Source of the DNA: Myxococcus xanthus
Lineage (GTDB): Bacteria; Myxococcota; Myxococcia; Myxococcales; Myxococcaceae
Reading direction: 5' to 3'
Length of the DNA stretch: 64,000 bases
Assembly: GCF_013116825.1 (NCBI RefSeq)
Contig: NZ_JABFNS010000034.1
Span: 1-64,000 of the forward strand
The position numbers and the translations under genes are program-made. Below are positions 52,509 to 61,463 of the stretch, piece by piece. Each line of letters opens with the position of its first letter. Position 1 is the first letter of the stretch. The notes under the pieces were generated by a model, which was not told the DNA's origin, did no database searches, and saw nothing but the letters and a program-made list of their open reading frames with translations.

Positions 52509-53516
52509 TCATGGCAGGCCGCCCAGCATCATGGCGATGTCCGCGGGCAGGACACGTGACAGCCAAGGCCCCAGCAGCAGAAGCTCCAGCCCTGCGAGGG
52601 CCAGCCATGGCCCGAAGGGAATGCTGGTGCGCTCGGGAACCCATTCTTCCTCTTCTCCCGCCTCGTCCAAAGGGGCGTCGGGGATGGGCTGAACCAGGAT
52701 GCACAAGGGGACCAGCAGCAATCGCTTCCAGAGCGGGAGACCTGGCTGCATGAACTCCCAGGTCATCGTGAGCGGGGGAAGTTCCCCCTCGGGTTCCTCC
52801 TGCGCATTCTCAGCACGAGGCCCCGCACGCCCCGTCAGCAGCAGCATCAGGATGCCCACCACGGCCCCTTGCATGGAGGCGAACAAGAGGACCCCCAGCA
52901 GCGCGCGCCACGTCAGGAACGCCCCTAGCATGGCAACGAGATACTTGTCCCCCGCGCCCAGGGCTTCCCGCTGGAACACCTTCCAGCCCACGTACTCCAT
53001 CAGCCGGAACGAAAGAAAACCCACCGCTGCGCCAATCAGCGCGTCACGGAAGGTCTCCATTCCCAGCGGGAGCGAGAGGACGAGCCCTGCCAGCATGCCC
53101 GACACCGTCATGGACAGCGGCAGTATCCAGTGGTCCAGGTCGATGAAGGCGAGCGGCACCAGCAGCGACACGAGCACCAACGCCGGGAGCAGCTCGTACG
53201 TCCAGCCAAAGCGGCGCAGGCAAGCGAAGTAGAGAAGCCCTGTCAGCAGCTCCACCAGCGGGTAGCGCACGGAGATGGGCGCGGCACAGCCTCGGCAACG
53301 CGCCCGCAGTGCCAGCCAGGACAGCAGCGGGATGTTCTCGTACCAGGCCAGGACGTGCCCGCACCTGGGGCAGCGCGAACGCGGGCGAACGATGCTCTGG
53401 TCCAGCGGAACCCGGGCGATGACGACGTTGAGGAAGCTGCCCACGCACAAGCCGAGCACGAACAGGAACACGGCGAACAAGGGCCCCAAGTATCCCGGCA
53501 GGGAGGAATGCGTCAC
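52509..53516 (-). CDS. pilD: PilD, type IV prepilin peptidase/methyltransferase
   Basis: 335 residues, about eight membrane helices. Two CxxC pairs (CPRCGH, CRGC at about 48-78) form the zinc-binding methylase part; the aspartyl protease residues are in FIDLDHW and GAGDK. It cuts the PilA leader at Gly-Phe and methylates the new N terminus. A hydrophilic insertion (about 235-250, Glu-rich) lies between late helices. Confidence 0.95.
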   Translation of the reverse strand: MTHSSLPGYLGPLFAVFLFVLGLCVGSFLNVVIARVPLDQSIVRPRSRCPRCGHVLAWYENIPLLSWLALRARCRGCAAPISVRYPLVELLTGLLYFACLRRFGWTYELLPALVLVSLLVPLAFIDLDHWILPLSMTVSGMLAGLVLSLPLGMETFRDALIGAAVGFLSFRLMEYVGWKVFQREALGAGDKYLVAMLGAFLTWRALLGVLLFASMQGAVVGILMLLLTGRAGPRAENAQEEPEGELPPLTMTWEFMQPGLPLWKRLLLVPLCILVQPIPDAPLDEAGEEEEWVPERTSIPFGPWLALAGLELLLLGPWLSRVLPADIAMMLGGLP

Positions 53517-53539
53517 AGGGGACGCATCCTACCCGAGCT

Positions 53540-54310
53540 TCAGCGGAAGTCGCGCCGCTCGAACACGATTGAAGCCAGCACGCAGAAGAACACCCCCCAG
53601 CCCAATGCGTAGAGCGTGGCGGTGCCCAACTCGGCGGCCGTCACGTCGATGGCATAGGTGGCGCGAGGCCGGAAGTTGAGCCGCTCCAGGTTGGGCAGCG
53701 AGTAGTAGGTCGCTTTGCTGACCCACTGCACGAGCTCGACCTTTGACTTCACGCCGAGGTTGTAGATGTCCGAGCAAAGGTGGCCCGCGAAGTAGAGCCC
53801 TGTCGTCACGAGAGCAGACACGAGCTGGCTGGCGAAGGTGGACATCAGGAAGCCCGCGCAGGTGAGAACGAACAGCTCCAGGTAGAGCCCCCACAACGCA
53901 GCCAACTGCGGCTGGGTGATGGGCGAGCGATGCAGCACCAGTTCCACCCAGAACAGCAGCGTCATGGCCAGCAGCAACACCCCGAGGGTGAGCATGTTGC
54001 CCGCGAGCCGCGCAAGCAGGAACCGGGTCCGGGACATCGGCTTGGAGACCATCAAGAAGATGGTCCGCCGCTCGATTTCCCGGCTGATGAGTCCGGACGA
54101 CAGGTAGATGGAGAGGAAGACGAGCAGCAGGCTCATCACCCCGAGTCCGAAGTCGGTCACCACCCGGTCGAAGGTGCTGACAGTGACCTCGGTGACAAGC
54201 GTCGTGGCGAAGAGCAGCAGGAGGGCGAAGGCCCCCACCAGCACCGTTACCCGGTTGCGGCGTGCCTCGCGGAACCCGTTCCACGCCATGGCGATGAAGG
54301 CACTCATCAC
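53540..54310 (-). CDS. pilI: PilI, ABC transporter permease
   Basis: 256 residues with six hydrophobic helices, of the ABC-2/NatB-like permease type (DRVVTDFGLGVMSLLLVFLSIYLSSGLISREIE near the start). In M. xanthus pilG, pilH and pilI are needed for pilus assembly and the transporter was linked to PilA/Tgl export; the cargo is unsettled. The start overlaps the pilH stop by 4 bp. Confidence 0.9.
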   Translation of the reverse strand: MMSAFIAMAWNGFREARRNRVTVLVGAFALLLLFATTLVTEVTVSTFDRVVTDFGLGVMSLLLVFLSIYLSSGLISREIERRTIFLMVSKPMSRTRFLLARLAGNMLTLGVLLLAMTLLFWVELVLHRSPITQPQLAALWGLYLELFVLTCAGFLMSTFASQLVSALVTTGLYFAGHLCSDIYNLGVKSKVELVQWVSKATYYSLPNLERLNFRPRATYAIDVTAAELGTATLYALGWGVFFCVLASIVFERRDFR

Positions 54311-55281
54311 TGAATCTCCCCGCCGACCATCTGATCACCGGCCTGCTTCATCGCGTCCAGGAAGAGGTCCTCCAGCGAGAAACGCGCGGGCTGCACGCGG
54401 CTGACGCGCCCGCCCTTGTTGATGACCGCCTGGAGCAGACTGTGGGACTCCGCGTCCGGAACCCGTAGCAGGACGCGGCTGTCCAACTGCTGCGCCTGTT
54501 CGTACGTGAACCCCAGGGACTGGAGCTGCTCCAGCGGCAGCCCGTGCACGACCATCTCCACGGAGGGAGCCTTCGCGGACACCAGTTCCTGCACGCTCCC
54601 TTCCTGAACGCGCCGCCCTCCCACCAGCACCACCACGCGGTCACAGAGGGACTCGACGTCGGAAATGATGTGGGTACAGAAGAGGATGGTTGTCCCCTTC
54701 TTCCGCTCGGCCAGGATGAGGTCGCGCATCTGCCTGCGGCCCAGGGGATCCAGACCGGAGGTGGGCTCATCCAGCACCAGCAGCCGAGGCCCACTGATGA
54801 GCGCCTGGGCCAGCGCCGTACGCTGCACCATGCCCTTGGAGTAACGGCGAATCTGCAGGTCGGAGGCCTTGCCCATTCCCACCTCACCGAGCACGCGCTC
54901 CACACGCTGGTCGAGGTCATGCCCGCTCATGCCGAAGATGCGGCCGGCCAGCGTCACGAACTCCCGCCCGGTGAGGTACTCGTAGAGGGAAGGGTTCTCA
55001 GGGAGGAAGCCCACCTGCCGCCGCACGTGCGGCCGATCCGGGGGCTCTCCAAAGAGCAGCGCTTGCCCTTCGGAGGCCCGGACCAGGCCCATGAGAATCT
55101 TGATGGTGGTGGACTTCCCCGCGCCGTTCGGCCCCAGCAACCCGTAGACCTGCCCGGGCGCGATCTCCAGGTCCAGCCCCTGAAGCGCCTTGACGTGCTT
55201 GTTGAGGAAGAAGCCCACCCGGTACGTCTTGGACAACCCACGGATGGATACAGGGAGACTCAAAGCAGGTGTCGCCGTCAT
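54307..55281 (-). CDS. pilH: PilH, ABC transporter ATP-binding protein
   Basis: 324 residues: Walker A GPNGAGKSTT, signature RRYSKGMVQR, Walker B LLVLDEPTSGLDP and an H-loop in FCTHII, followed by a C-terminal domain of about 90 residues typical of ABC-2 exporters. It energises PilI. 4-bp overlaps with both pilG and pilI. Confidence 0.94.
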   Translation of the reverse strand: MTATPALSLPVSIRGLSKTYRVGFFLNKHVKALQGLDLEIAPGQVYGLLGPNGAGKSTTIKILMGLVRASEGQALLFGEPPDRPHVRRQVGFLPENPSLYEYLTGREFVTLAGRIFGMSGHDLDQRVERVLGEVGMGKASDLQIRRYSKGMVQRTALAQALISGPRLLVLDEPTSGLDPLGRRQMRDLILAERKKGTTILFCTHIISDVESLCDRVVVLVGGRRVQEGSVQELVSAKAPSVEMVVHGLPLEQLQSLGFTYEQAQQLDSRVLLRVPDAESHSLLQAVINKGGRVSRVQPARFSLEDLFLDAMKQAGDQMVGGEIQ

Positions 55282-56198
55282 GGAGAATCCTCCGTCTCAT
55301 CGATTTGGATTCCCCCCGCCGCGAGATCTTCCCTCAACTCTTGCTTCTTCGCGTGGTCGTACATCTCCAACCTGTAGAGTCCCGATGTCGAGCGTGCGCG
55401 CCCGTGCCTGTCGATGAAGAACTGCCCCTCCAGAGGGTCCTCGGGCATCTGCTTCAGATACCCCGTGATGACCAGGTCAGGAACCTTCTTCGGACGCGCG
55501 CCGCGCTCCTTCTCATATGCAGTGATGGCTGCGTCAATCTGGGTCAGAACACGCTCACGCAGGATTTCCTTGATCCGGTGCGCATAAAAGGCACGCGACT
55601 CCTCGTCCTCCGCGCTCTCAAGCAGCATCTCCGCCATTTGAAGGCCCGTGTCGAAGTTACCTGCCTGGGCATAGAGACGCGTCGCGAGTTGGGGCAGATG
55701 GCGCGGCGTATCCGGAAACTTCGACAGCCGCATGAGCAGGTCGGCGGCGATCTTGTACTCCTTGTCGTACGCCATCTTGTTATAGGCGAGTTGGAACAAG
55801 AAGCGACGGTCATCCGGGAACGCGGTCAGCCCCTTGGTGAGCAACCGGGACGACAGGTCCACGTTCACCCACTGCTCCCGCCCCAGATTGAAGGGAGTGC
55901 TGATGGCGCCCCACTCATAGACGTACCGGAACCGCAGGTCGAGGTCGGTCGCCAAGTCCGAGTAGAAGAACACGTCGCGATACTCAGCGGCCGTATTGGC
56001 GCGCCCCACCTGCTGGATGGCTTGAATCCAATAGAAGTCCGCCAGCAGCGGCCTCTGCGCCGCGCCCAGGACTTCAAGCAACTCCCTGCGAGGAAGGATG
56101 GGACCATCCTGGGTCCGCAAGGGCCTGGCCGGTTTCTCCGCCATCCAGGCGATAGAGCCTACTGCCAGAACCAACACCACGAGCCGCGTCAGTAACAT
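55278..56198 (-). CDS. pilG: PilG, accessory protein of the PilGHI transporter
   Basis: 306 residues from the ATG at 56198; the frame continues upstream into the pilA terminator from a TTG, which is unlikely to be used. One N-terminal membrane helix (about 2-18) anchors a soluble helical region with TPR-like repeats (FQLAYNKMAYDKEYKIAADLLMRLSKFP, LATRLYAQAGNFDTGLQMAEMLLES) facing the periplasm. Known in M. xanthus as necessary for pili; seldom found outside myxobacteria. The start overlaps nothing, but the stop overlaps the pilH start by 4 bp. Confidence 0.9.
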   Translation of the reverse strand: MLLTRLVVLVLAVGSIAWMAEKPARPLRTQDGPILPRRELLEVLGAAQRPLLADFYWIQAIQQVGRANTAAEYRDVFFYSDLATDLDLRFRYVYEWGAISTPFNLGREQWVNVDLSSRLLTKGLTAFPDDRRFLFQLAYNKMAYDKEYKIAADLLMRLSKFPDTPRHLPQLATRLYAQAGNFDTGLQMAEMLLESAEDEESRAFYAHRIKEILRERVLTQIDAAITAYEKERGARPKKVPDLVITGYLKQMPEDPLEGQFFIDRHGRARSTSGLYRLEMYDHAKKQELREDLAAGGIQIDETEDSP

Positions 56199-56218
56199 GG
56201 GGTTCCAGAACTGCGAAA

Positions 56219-56246
56219 GGCCGCCCTCCTGCACAGGAAGGCGGCC
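56219..56246 (-). terminator. Hairpin terminator/attenuator after pilA
   Basis: A 12-bp stem with one mismatch (outer 56219-56225 with 56240-56246, inner CCTG/CAGG) begins 45 bp past the pilA stop and is followed on the minus strand by TTTCGCAGTT. It lies just before pilG and probably lets the abundant pilA message end while some transcripts read on into pilGHI. Confidence 0.75.
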
Positions 56247-56291
56247 CGAAGAACAGTGGTTCAACCACCGCCCATTCCGCGTCAGGCGAAA

Positions 56292-56939
56292 CTACTCGTC
56301 GCAGGCCACGTCATTGTTGTCGTTGTACGGCGTACCAGAGGACACAGTGGAATCCTCGGAGCAGGCCGACAGCTGACCATCACCCTCGAAGCCAGCGATC
56401 ACCCAGTTGTCCAGGCCCGGCTCATTGTCCGCGTTGCCCGAGGCGCCAGCGAGGAAGTTACAGTTCGGGCACTCCTCCTGCACGCCGAACACGGTGCCAT
56501 CCCAGCCACCAGCACCAACCGCAGCAAAGTTCGTGACATCAAAGGTCGGCGCCGCCGCCGCCCCGTTGAAGCGGAAGGAGTCGTAGGAGATGCTAGCGAT
56601 GCCTCCACCCGGAGGGGCAATGTCGGCAGCATTACGAATCTCGTCAGCGGCACCAGCGGCACCAACGCTGATGATGTAGCCGTAGCGGTTGCCGCGCTCA
56701 GGCGAGAAGCCGATTTCATTGGCGAAGTTGGAGTAACGGTCCTTCTCGGAGAAGAACGACTTCTGCGCGGTGAAGAGCGCCTTGAGGTTCGTCTTCGCCT
56801 CGGACTGCTTCGAGCGGGCCTGGAACTTGATGAAGTTCGGGATGGCGATGGCGGCCAGGATGCCGATGATGGCGACCACGATCATGAGCTCGATGAGCGT
56901 GAAGCCACGGTTGCGGGGGTTGAATCGCGAGACGCGCAT
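56292..56939 (-). CDS. pilA: PilA, type IV major prepilin
   Basis: 215 residues from the ATG at 56939 (GAGGA 5 nt upstream). A 12-residue leader ([12 protein letters not shown]) is cut before Phe13; mature residue 5 is the conserved Glu (FTLIE), followed by the hydrophobic assembly helix. The region up to about residue 80 ([31 protein letters not shown] begins at about 48) matches M. xanthus PilA from memory almost residue for residue, while the surface part (about 85-185) differs clearly. CPNCNF and the last Cys pair (SACSE, VACDE) suggest disulfides. Expressed from a sigma-54 promoter just upstream. Confidence 0.97.
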   Translation of the reverse strand: MRVSRFNPRNRGFTLIELMIVVAIIGILAAIAIPNFIKFQARSKQSEAKTNLKALFTAQKSFFSEKDRYSNFANEIGFSPERGNRYGYIISVGAAGAADEIRNAADIAPPGGGIASISYDSFRFNGAAAAPTFDVTNFAAVGAGGWDGTVFGVQEECPNCNFLAGASGNADNEPGLDNWVIAGFEGDGQLSACSEDSTVSSGTPYNDNNDVACDE

Positions 56940-56990
56940 GGGAGTCCTCAAGGAAGGTTGCGACAGGGGGGCACTGCGCCCGCGGATAGC

Positions 56991-57029
56991 GTTAGCACAC
57001 GATGTGCCAGACCACTGGCACACGCTAAC
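56991..57029. repeat. Nested inverted repeats enclosing the pilA promoter
   Basis: An inner 7-bp repeat (57003-57009 with 57016-57022, 6-nt centre) and an outer 6-bp repeat (56991-56996 with 57024-57029) form an imperfect 39-bp palindrome. One inner arm is itself the -24 element of the pilA promoter. Confidence 0.8.
56994..57009 (-). promoter_or_regulatory. Sigma-54 promoter of pilA
   Basis: On the minus strand TGGCAC (57009-57004), five bases, then GTGCT (56998-56994). GG and GC are exactly 10 nt apart, the defining feature of -24/-12 promoters. Transcription would begin near 56983, leaving a 44-nt leader to the pilA ATG. pilR, encoding the expected activator, ends about 115 bp upstream. 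Confidence 0.82.
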
Positions 57030-57125
57030 ACCGCTGAATTTCAAGAGTTGGAGATTCCAGCAACGCGATTCAGGTGCAGGGCTGACAAAATTCGGCAGTG
57101 CTTCTGACGAGAACTGTCGATCAGC

Positions 57126-58562
57126 CTACGCATCGGACGGCGGCCCGGACTCCAAGTCGTCCGTCAAGCCGTGCTTGGCCAGCCGGTAGCGGAAAGAGCG
57201 GAAGGAAAGGCCGAGGAGTTCGGCGGCCCGGGTCTTCACTCCACCTGCCTGCTTCATTGCCGCCAGCAAGTAGCGCCGCTCGCTCTCATCCAGATGGCGC
57301 TCCAGGTTGAAGCCAGCGCCGAGCCCTGGCTCGGTGCCCTCCGAAGGGCGGGCAACGGGCTCCGAAACCCCTCGCACCGCTGGAGGCAGTGTCGCAGGTC
57401 CGAGCAGGTCCGAGTCCGACAGCGTCGCGGCCCTCTCCACCATGTTCTGCAACTGCCGCACGTTGCCGGGAAACGGATACCGCTCCAGCAGCGCCAGTGT
57501 TTCAGGCGCAAAACGCAGGCCCGGCCGGCCCAGTTCCTCCGTCATCCGAGAAAGGAAGTACCCCGCCAGCAGGGAGATGTCTCCCGAGCGCTCGCGCAGA
57601 GGGGGCAACTCCACCGTAATCACATTGAGACGGTAGAAGAGGTCCTCCCGGAACCTCCCCGCCTTCACCTCCGCCTCGAGCCGCCGATTCGTGGCCGCGA
57701 TGACCCGCGCCTGGAAGGGAATCTCCGCCGCGCTGCCCACGGGCTTCACCTTTCGCTCCTGGAGCACCCGGAGCAGCTTCACCTGGGTGGCCAGCGGCAT
57801 TTCCCCGACTTCATCCAACATGACCGTGCCGTCCCCCGCCGCGACCAACAGCCCCGAACGGTCATGGGTGGCGCCGGTGAATGCCCCCTTCACGTGCCCG
57901 AAGAGCTCGCTCTCGAGCGTCCCCTCGTTCAGCGCGGCACAGTTGAACGGCAGGAAGGGTCTCGCGGCCCGGCTTCCCCGCATGTGGATGGCACGCGCCA
58001 CCAACTCCTTGCCGGTACCGCTCTCACCGGTTACCAGCACGGTGCTGCGCCCGGAAGCCACTTTCTCCACCAGCGACCACACCGCCTGCATCCGGATGCT
58101 CTGCCCCACCGCGCCATCGAGCCCCGGAAAGAGACGCGCACGAAGCCCGGTGTTCTCCTGTCGCAACGACCGCTTCTCGAGCGCCTTCTGGACGAGGAGC
58201 CGCAACTCTTCGTTATCGAAGGGCTTGCAGATGTAGTCGTATGCGCCCTCGCGCATCGCCTCGACCGCAGCCGAGGGCGTTCCGTAGGCGGTGATGAGCA
58301 CCACCTCTGGCGACGCAGGACGCGCGCGTGCGGCACGGAGCACGTCCAGCCCGCTGCCGGTTCCGAGCTTCAAATCCGAGATGACCAAATCCACGCCATC
58401 CAAGGCCAGCAGGTCGCATGCGGCCTTCACTCCGGCCACGCTCGTCACGGCATACCCTTCACGTTGAAGGAGCAGCTCAAGGTACTCGCGCATCGACAGC
58501 TCGTCGTCGACCACGAGGACGTGGCCGCGCGAACCTGCCTCCCCTCCCTGTACCGCCGTCAC
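57126..58562 (-). CDS. pilR: PilR, sigma-54 activator of pilA
   Basis: 478 residues: receiver domain (Asp63 in LVISDLKLG; Lys113 in ICKPF), AAA+ domain with GESGTGKE (179-186) and an intact GAFTGA loop (226-231), and a Fis-type helix-turn-helix (about 440-470, KTRAAELLGLSFRSFRYRLAKHG). It is expected to act at the -24/-12 promoter directly downstream of its own gene. The GTG start overlaps the pilS stop by 4 bp. Confidence 0.95.
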   Translation of the reverse strand: MTAVQGGEAGSRGHVLVVDDELSMREYLELLLQREGYAVTSVAGVKAACDLLALDGVDLVISDLKLGTGSGLDVLRAARARPASPEVVLITAYGTPSAAVEAMREGAYDYICKPFDNEELRLLVQKALEKRSLRQENTGLRARLFPGLDGAVGQSIRMQAVWSLVEKVASGRSTVLVTGESGTGKELVARAIHMRGSRAARPFLPFNCAALNEGTLESELFGHVKGAFTGATHDRSGLLVAAGDGTVMLDEVGEMPLATQVKLLRVLQERKVKPVGSAAEIPFQARVIAATNRRLEAEVKAGRFREDLFYRLNVITVELPPLRERSGDISLLAGYFLSRMTEELGRPGLRFAPETLALLERYPFPGNVRQLQNMVERAATLSDSDLLGPATLPPAVRGVSEPVARPSEGTEPGLGAGFNLERHLDESERRYLLAAMKQAGGVKTRAAELLGLSFRSFRYRLAKHGLTDDLESGPPSDA

Positions 58563-60148
58563 AGCGGCAGCCCCACCACGAATTCGGTCCCCTCTTCAGG
58601 GGTGGAGCGCACACGGATGGAACCGCCATGTGCCCGAATGATGGAGTGCGCCGTGGACAACCCCAGTCCCGTGCCACCATCCCGCGTCGTGAAGAACGGC
58701 TCGAACAAGTGTCCCATCATCTCCTCCGTGATGCTCCCCCCCGAGTCCCAGATGCAGATTGTCGCCTCCTTCGCGTCTCGCGTCAGTGCCACTTTCACGT
58801 GGCCTCGCGGGCCAGCCGCTTGGAAGCCGTTGCGCACCAGGTTGATGAGCACCTGACGGAGTTGATCCGGGTCCACGGAGACCGCCATGGGCTCCGGTGT
58901 GGCAACTTCGACCCGCACGTCCCGCGCCAATGGGTCCACGCGGAGCATGTCCACCGTCTCCTTCAACAAGGACGCCAGCGCCACCTTCTGGAGCACCGGC
59001 GTTGGCGGACGCGCGAAGCGAAGGAAGTCATCCACCAGGCGAGCCAGTCGGTCCGCCTCACGAATCACGATGCTGGTGAGCTTTTGGCCCATTGCATCCT
59101 GCGCGTCCTGCGCCAACAGCTGCGCTGAGCCACGCATGGACGCAAGCGGGTTGCGCAGTTCGTGCGCGAGCTGCGCAGAGAGTGCGCCCAGGCTCGCCAA
59201 CCGGTCCGCGCGCTTGAGGTCATCCTCCATCCGCCGAAGCTGAGTGAGGTCCTGGAACACCATGAGCAAGGCACCAGGCTCTCCATCCAGTGGCGTGACG
59301 GACAGGCCCAGAATGCGCCGCTTCAGCCCCTTGCCCACCACCAGCTCACTCCGAGGTGAGCGGGGAGCCAACCCGAGAACACCCGGCAGGAGCGCCTCCA
59401 AGTCCGTCCCCACAACCTGGGTGGCATCCACCTGGAGAATCAGACAGCCTGCGGGATTCACGTAGGTGATGCGTCGCCGCGCATCGCACGTCACGAGCCC
59501 TGACAGCATGGACGACAGAATCTGCTGCTGCAGTCGCCCCAGCTTCTGGAGGTCCGCCTCGCGAGCGGAAAGGGCGCCACCAGCCACCGAGAGCTGGCGA
59601 GACAAATAGCCCGCCAACACGGCGATGAGCACCAGTGCCAGTGCGTTGCTCCCCAGGACGAACATCACCCGGGTCGGAGGCATCAGCCCTCCAGGCACAC
59701 TCCCAAGGAACCGGGCCCCCATGACCAACGTGGCGAAGCACAACACGGACGCCGCGGCAGCCCACAGCGCACCGCGCCGGTCCAAGACGACGGCCGCGCC
59801 AATGACCGACAGGCTGTAGAGGAACGTCAGGGGCGAGTCCGCGCCGCCGCTGAGGTAGACCAGCCCAGTGGCGATGACAACATCGCCAACAACCTGCACC
59901 CAGGCATCGAGCAGCCCACCACGCCCGCGCCGCAGCCTCAGCCCCACCACCAGCGTGGAGACGTACGCGCTGACGATGACTCCGAGCGACAGTGTGTCAG
60001 CCCCGCTCAGCTCCTGACTGGGCTGCAGGAGGAGCCGCGCAAGGGTGATGACGAGCGACAAGCTCGCGGCCACCGTGCGGAACAGCACTAGCCATACGAG
60101 CCGCGACCTGAACGCGTCCCCCGCCAGGGGGCGCCCTCCTACGACCAC
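58559..60148 (-). CDS. pilS: PilS, membrane sensor histidine kinase for pilA
   Basis: Sensor of the PilS/PilR pair. I start at the GTG at 60148, just after the pilC stop (529 residues); a GTG at 60211 inside pilC would add 21 Ser-rich residues, and neither has a good ribosome binding site. About six membrane helices fill the first 190 residues, as in Pseudomonas PilS, which senses PilA in the membrane. A PAS domain (about 205-300), HisKA with His329 in QLAHELRNPL, and HATPase (NLVRNGFQAA, DSGGSITEEM, GTGLGLSTAH) follow. DSGGSI departs from the usual DxGxGI. Confidence 0.92.
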   Translation of the reverse strand: MVVGGRPLAGDAFRSRLVWLVLFRTVAASLSLVITLARLLLQPSQELSGADTLSLGVIVSAYVSTLVVGLRLRRGRGGLLDAWVQVVGDVVIATGLVYLSGGADSPLTFLYSLSVIGAAVVLDRRGALWAAAASVLCFATLVMGARFLGSVPGGLMPPTRVMFVLGSNALALVLIAVLAGYLSRQLSVAGGALSAREADLQKLGRLQQQILSSMLSGLVTCDARRRITYVNPAGCLILQVDATQVVGTDLEALLPGVLGLAPRSPRSELVVGKGLKRRILGLSVTPLDGEPGALLMVFQDLTQLRRMEDDLKRADRLASLGALSAQLAHELRNPLASMRGSAQLLAQDAQDAMGQKLTSIVIREADRLARLVDDFLRFARPPTPVLQKVALASLLKETVDMLRVDPLARDVRVEVATPEPMAVSVDPDQLRQVLINLVRNGFQAAGPRGHVKVALTRDAKEATICIWDSGGSITEEMMGHLFEPFFTTRDGGTGLGLSTAHSIIRAHGGSIRVRSTPEEGTEFVVGLPL

Positions 60149-60152
60149 TGCG

Positions 60153-61406
60153 TTACTGGATGGCGCCGGCAAGCGAGAAGATGGGGAGGTACATGCCGAT
60201 GAGGAAGCCACCGACCACGCCGCCGAGGAACACCATCAGCACGGGCTCAATCATCGCAGTGAGGCTGTTGATGGCCGCGTCCACTTCGTCGTCGTAGAAG
60301 TCGGCGATCTTGTTGAGCATGGTGTCCATGGCGCCCGTCGCCTCACCCACGCCGATCATCTGGACCACCATCGACGGGAACACCTTCGTCTCGGCCAGAG
60401 GCCCCGCGATGTTCTTGCCCTCGGCGATCTTCCCGCGGACGTAGATGATGGCGTCTTCCACCGTGCGGTTACCGGCCGTCTTCGCGGTGACGTCCAGCGC
60501 ATCCAGGATGGGCACGCCCGAGGAGATCATCGTGCCCAGCGTGCGGGTGAACCGGGCCACGGCCACCTTGCGGAGCACGGGGCCGAAGACGGGCATGAAC
60601 AGGAACACCTTGTCCCAGAACTTCCGGCCACGCGGCTGGCGGTAGCTCCACGTGAAGGACATCACCACCGCGGCAATCGAGAACACGGCATGGAGGAAGT
60701 ACTCCTGTGCCATGTGTGAGAAGTTCACGATCATCTGCGTCGGCCCTGGCAGCTCCGAGCCGAAGTCCGCGAACATCTTCTCGAAGACGGGCGTCACCTT
60801 CAGCAGCAGCACCGCCGTCACGCCAATGGCCACCAGGATGACGATGGCCGGGTAGGTCATCGCGCTCTTGACCTTGGACTTGAGCTTCTCGTTCTTCTCC
60901 CGGTACGCCGCGAGCCGGTTGAGGATGGCGTCGAGGATACCGCCCACCTCGCCTGCGGCGCAGAGCTGGACGTAGAGTTCGTCGAAGACCTTGGGGTGCT
61001 CCTTCAGCGCATCGGCGAAGGTGCTGCCCTGCTCCACCTTGCCCTTGATGGCGAACAGCACCTTCTTGAAGGAAGGGTTGTCCATCTGGCTGGCCAGGAT
61101 GTCGAGGCACTGCACCAGCGGGAGGCCGGCGTCGATCATCGTGGCGAACTGACGGGTGAAGACGAGGATGTCCTTGCCTTCGACACCGCCCAAGCCGGGG
61201 ATGACGATATCCCCGTCCAGCAGGCCCTTCCTGCGCACCTTGACGGGGTTCAGCCCGAGGGACTTGAGGCGCGCGTTGACGGCCTCGACGTCCATCGCCT
61301 CCATCTCACCCTTTTTCGACTCCCCGCTCTTGGTCTTCGCCTCCCAGAGGAACTGGGCGGTGGCCTTCTTGGGAGTTGATGCCGACTTCACTGCTGGGGC
61401 TGCCAT
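60153..61406 (-). CDS. pilC: PilC, inner membrane platform protein
   Basis: 417 residues with two GspF-type domains (about 80-205 and 283-410) each ending in membrane helices; three helices in total (about 185-205, 240-260, 385-410). Conserved VFTRQFATMIDAGLPLVQCL and FTRTLGTMISSGVPILDAL mark the two repeats. PilC transmits PilB and PilT rotation to PilA. Confidence 0.96.
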   Translation of the reverse strand: MAAPAVKSASTPKKATAQFLWEAKTKSGESKKGEMEAMDVEAVNARLKSLGLNPVKVRRKGLLDGDIVIPGLGGVEGKDILVFTRQFATMIDAGLPLVQCLDILASQMDNPSFKKVLFAIKGKVEQGSTFADALKEHPKVFDELYVQLCAAGEVGGILDAILNRLAAYREKNEKLKSKVKSAMTYPAIVILVAIGVTAVLLLKVTPVFEKMFADFGSELPGPTQMIVNFSHMAQEYFLHAVFSIAAVVMSFTWSYRQPRGRKFWDKVFLFMPVFGPVLRKVAVARFTRTLGTMISSGVPILDALDVTAKTAGNRTVEDAIIYVRGKIAEGKNIAGPLAETKVFPSMVVQMIGVGEATGAMDTMLNKIADFYDDEVDAAINSLTAMIEPVLMVFLGGVVGGFLIGMYLPIFSLAGAIQ

Positions 61407-61463
61407 GAGCTGGACCTCCGCGGGTGCCGCGCCACTCTAACCGCTGATCTCCGAATCCCGGAA

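Noticed and set aside
57000-57125. Upstream extension of the pilA frame
   Set aside because: It crosses the sigma-54 promoter and palindrome; the real prepilin leader begins at 56939.
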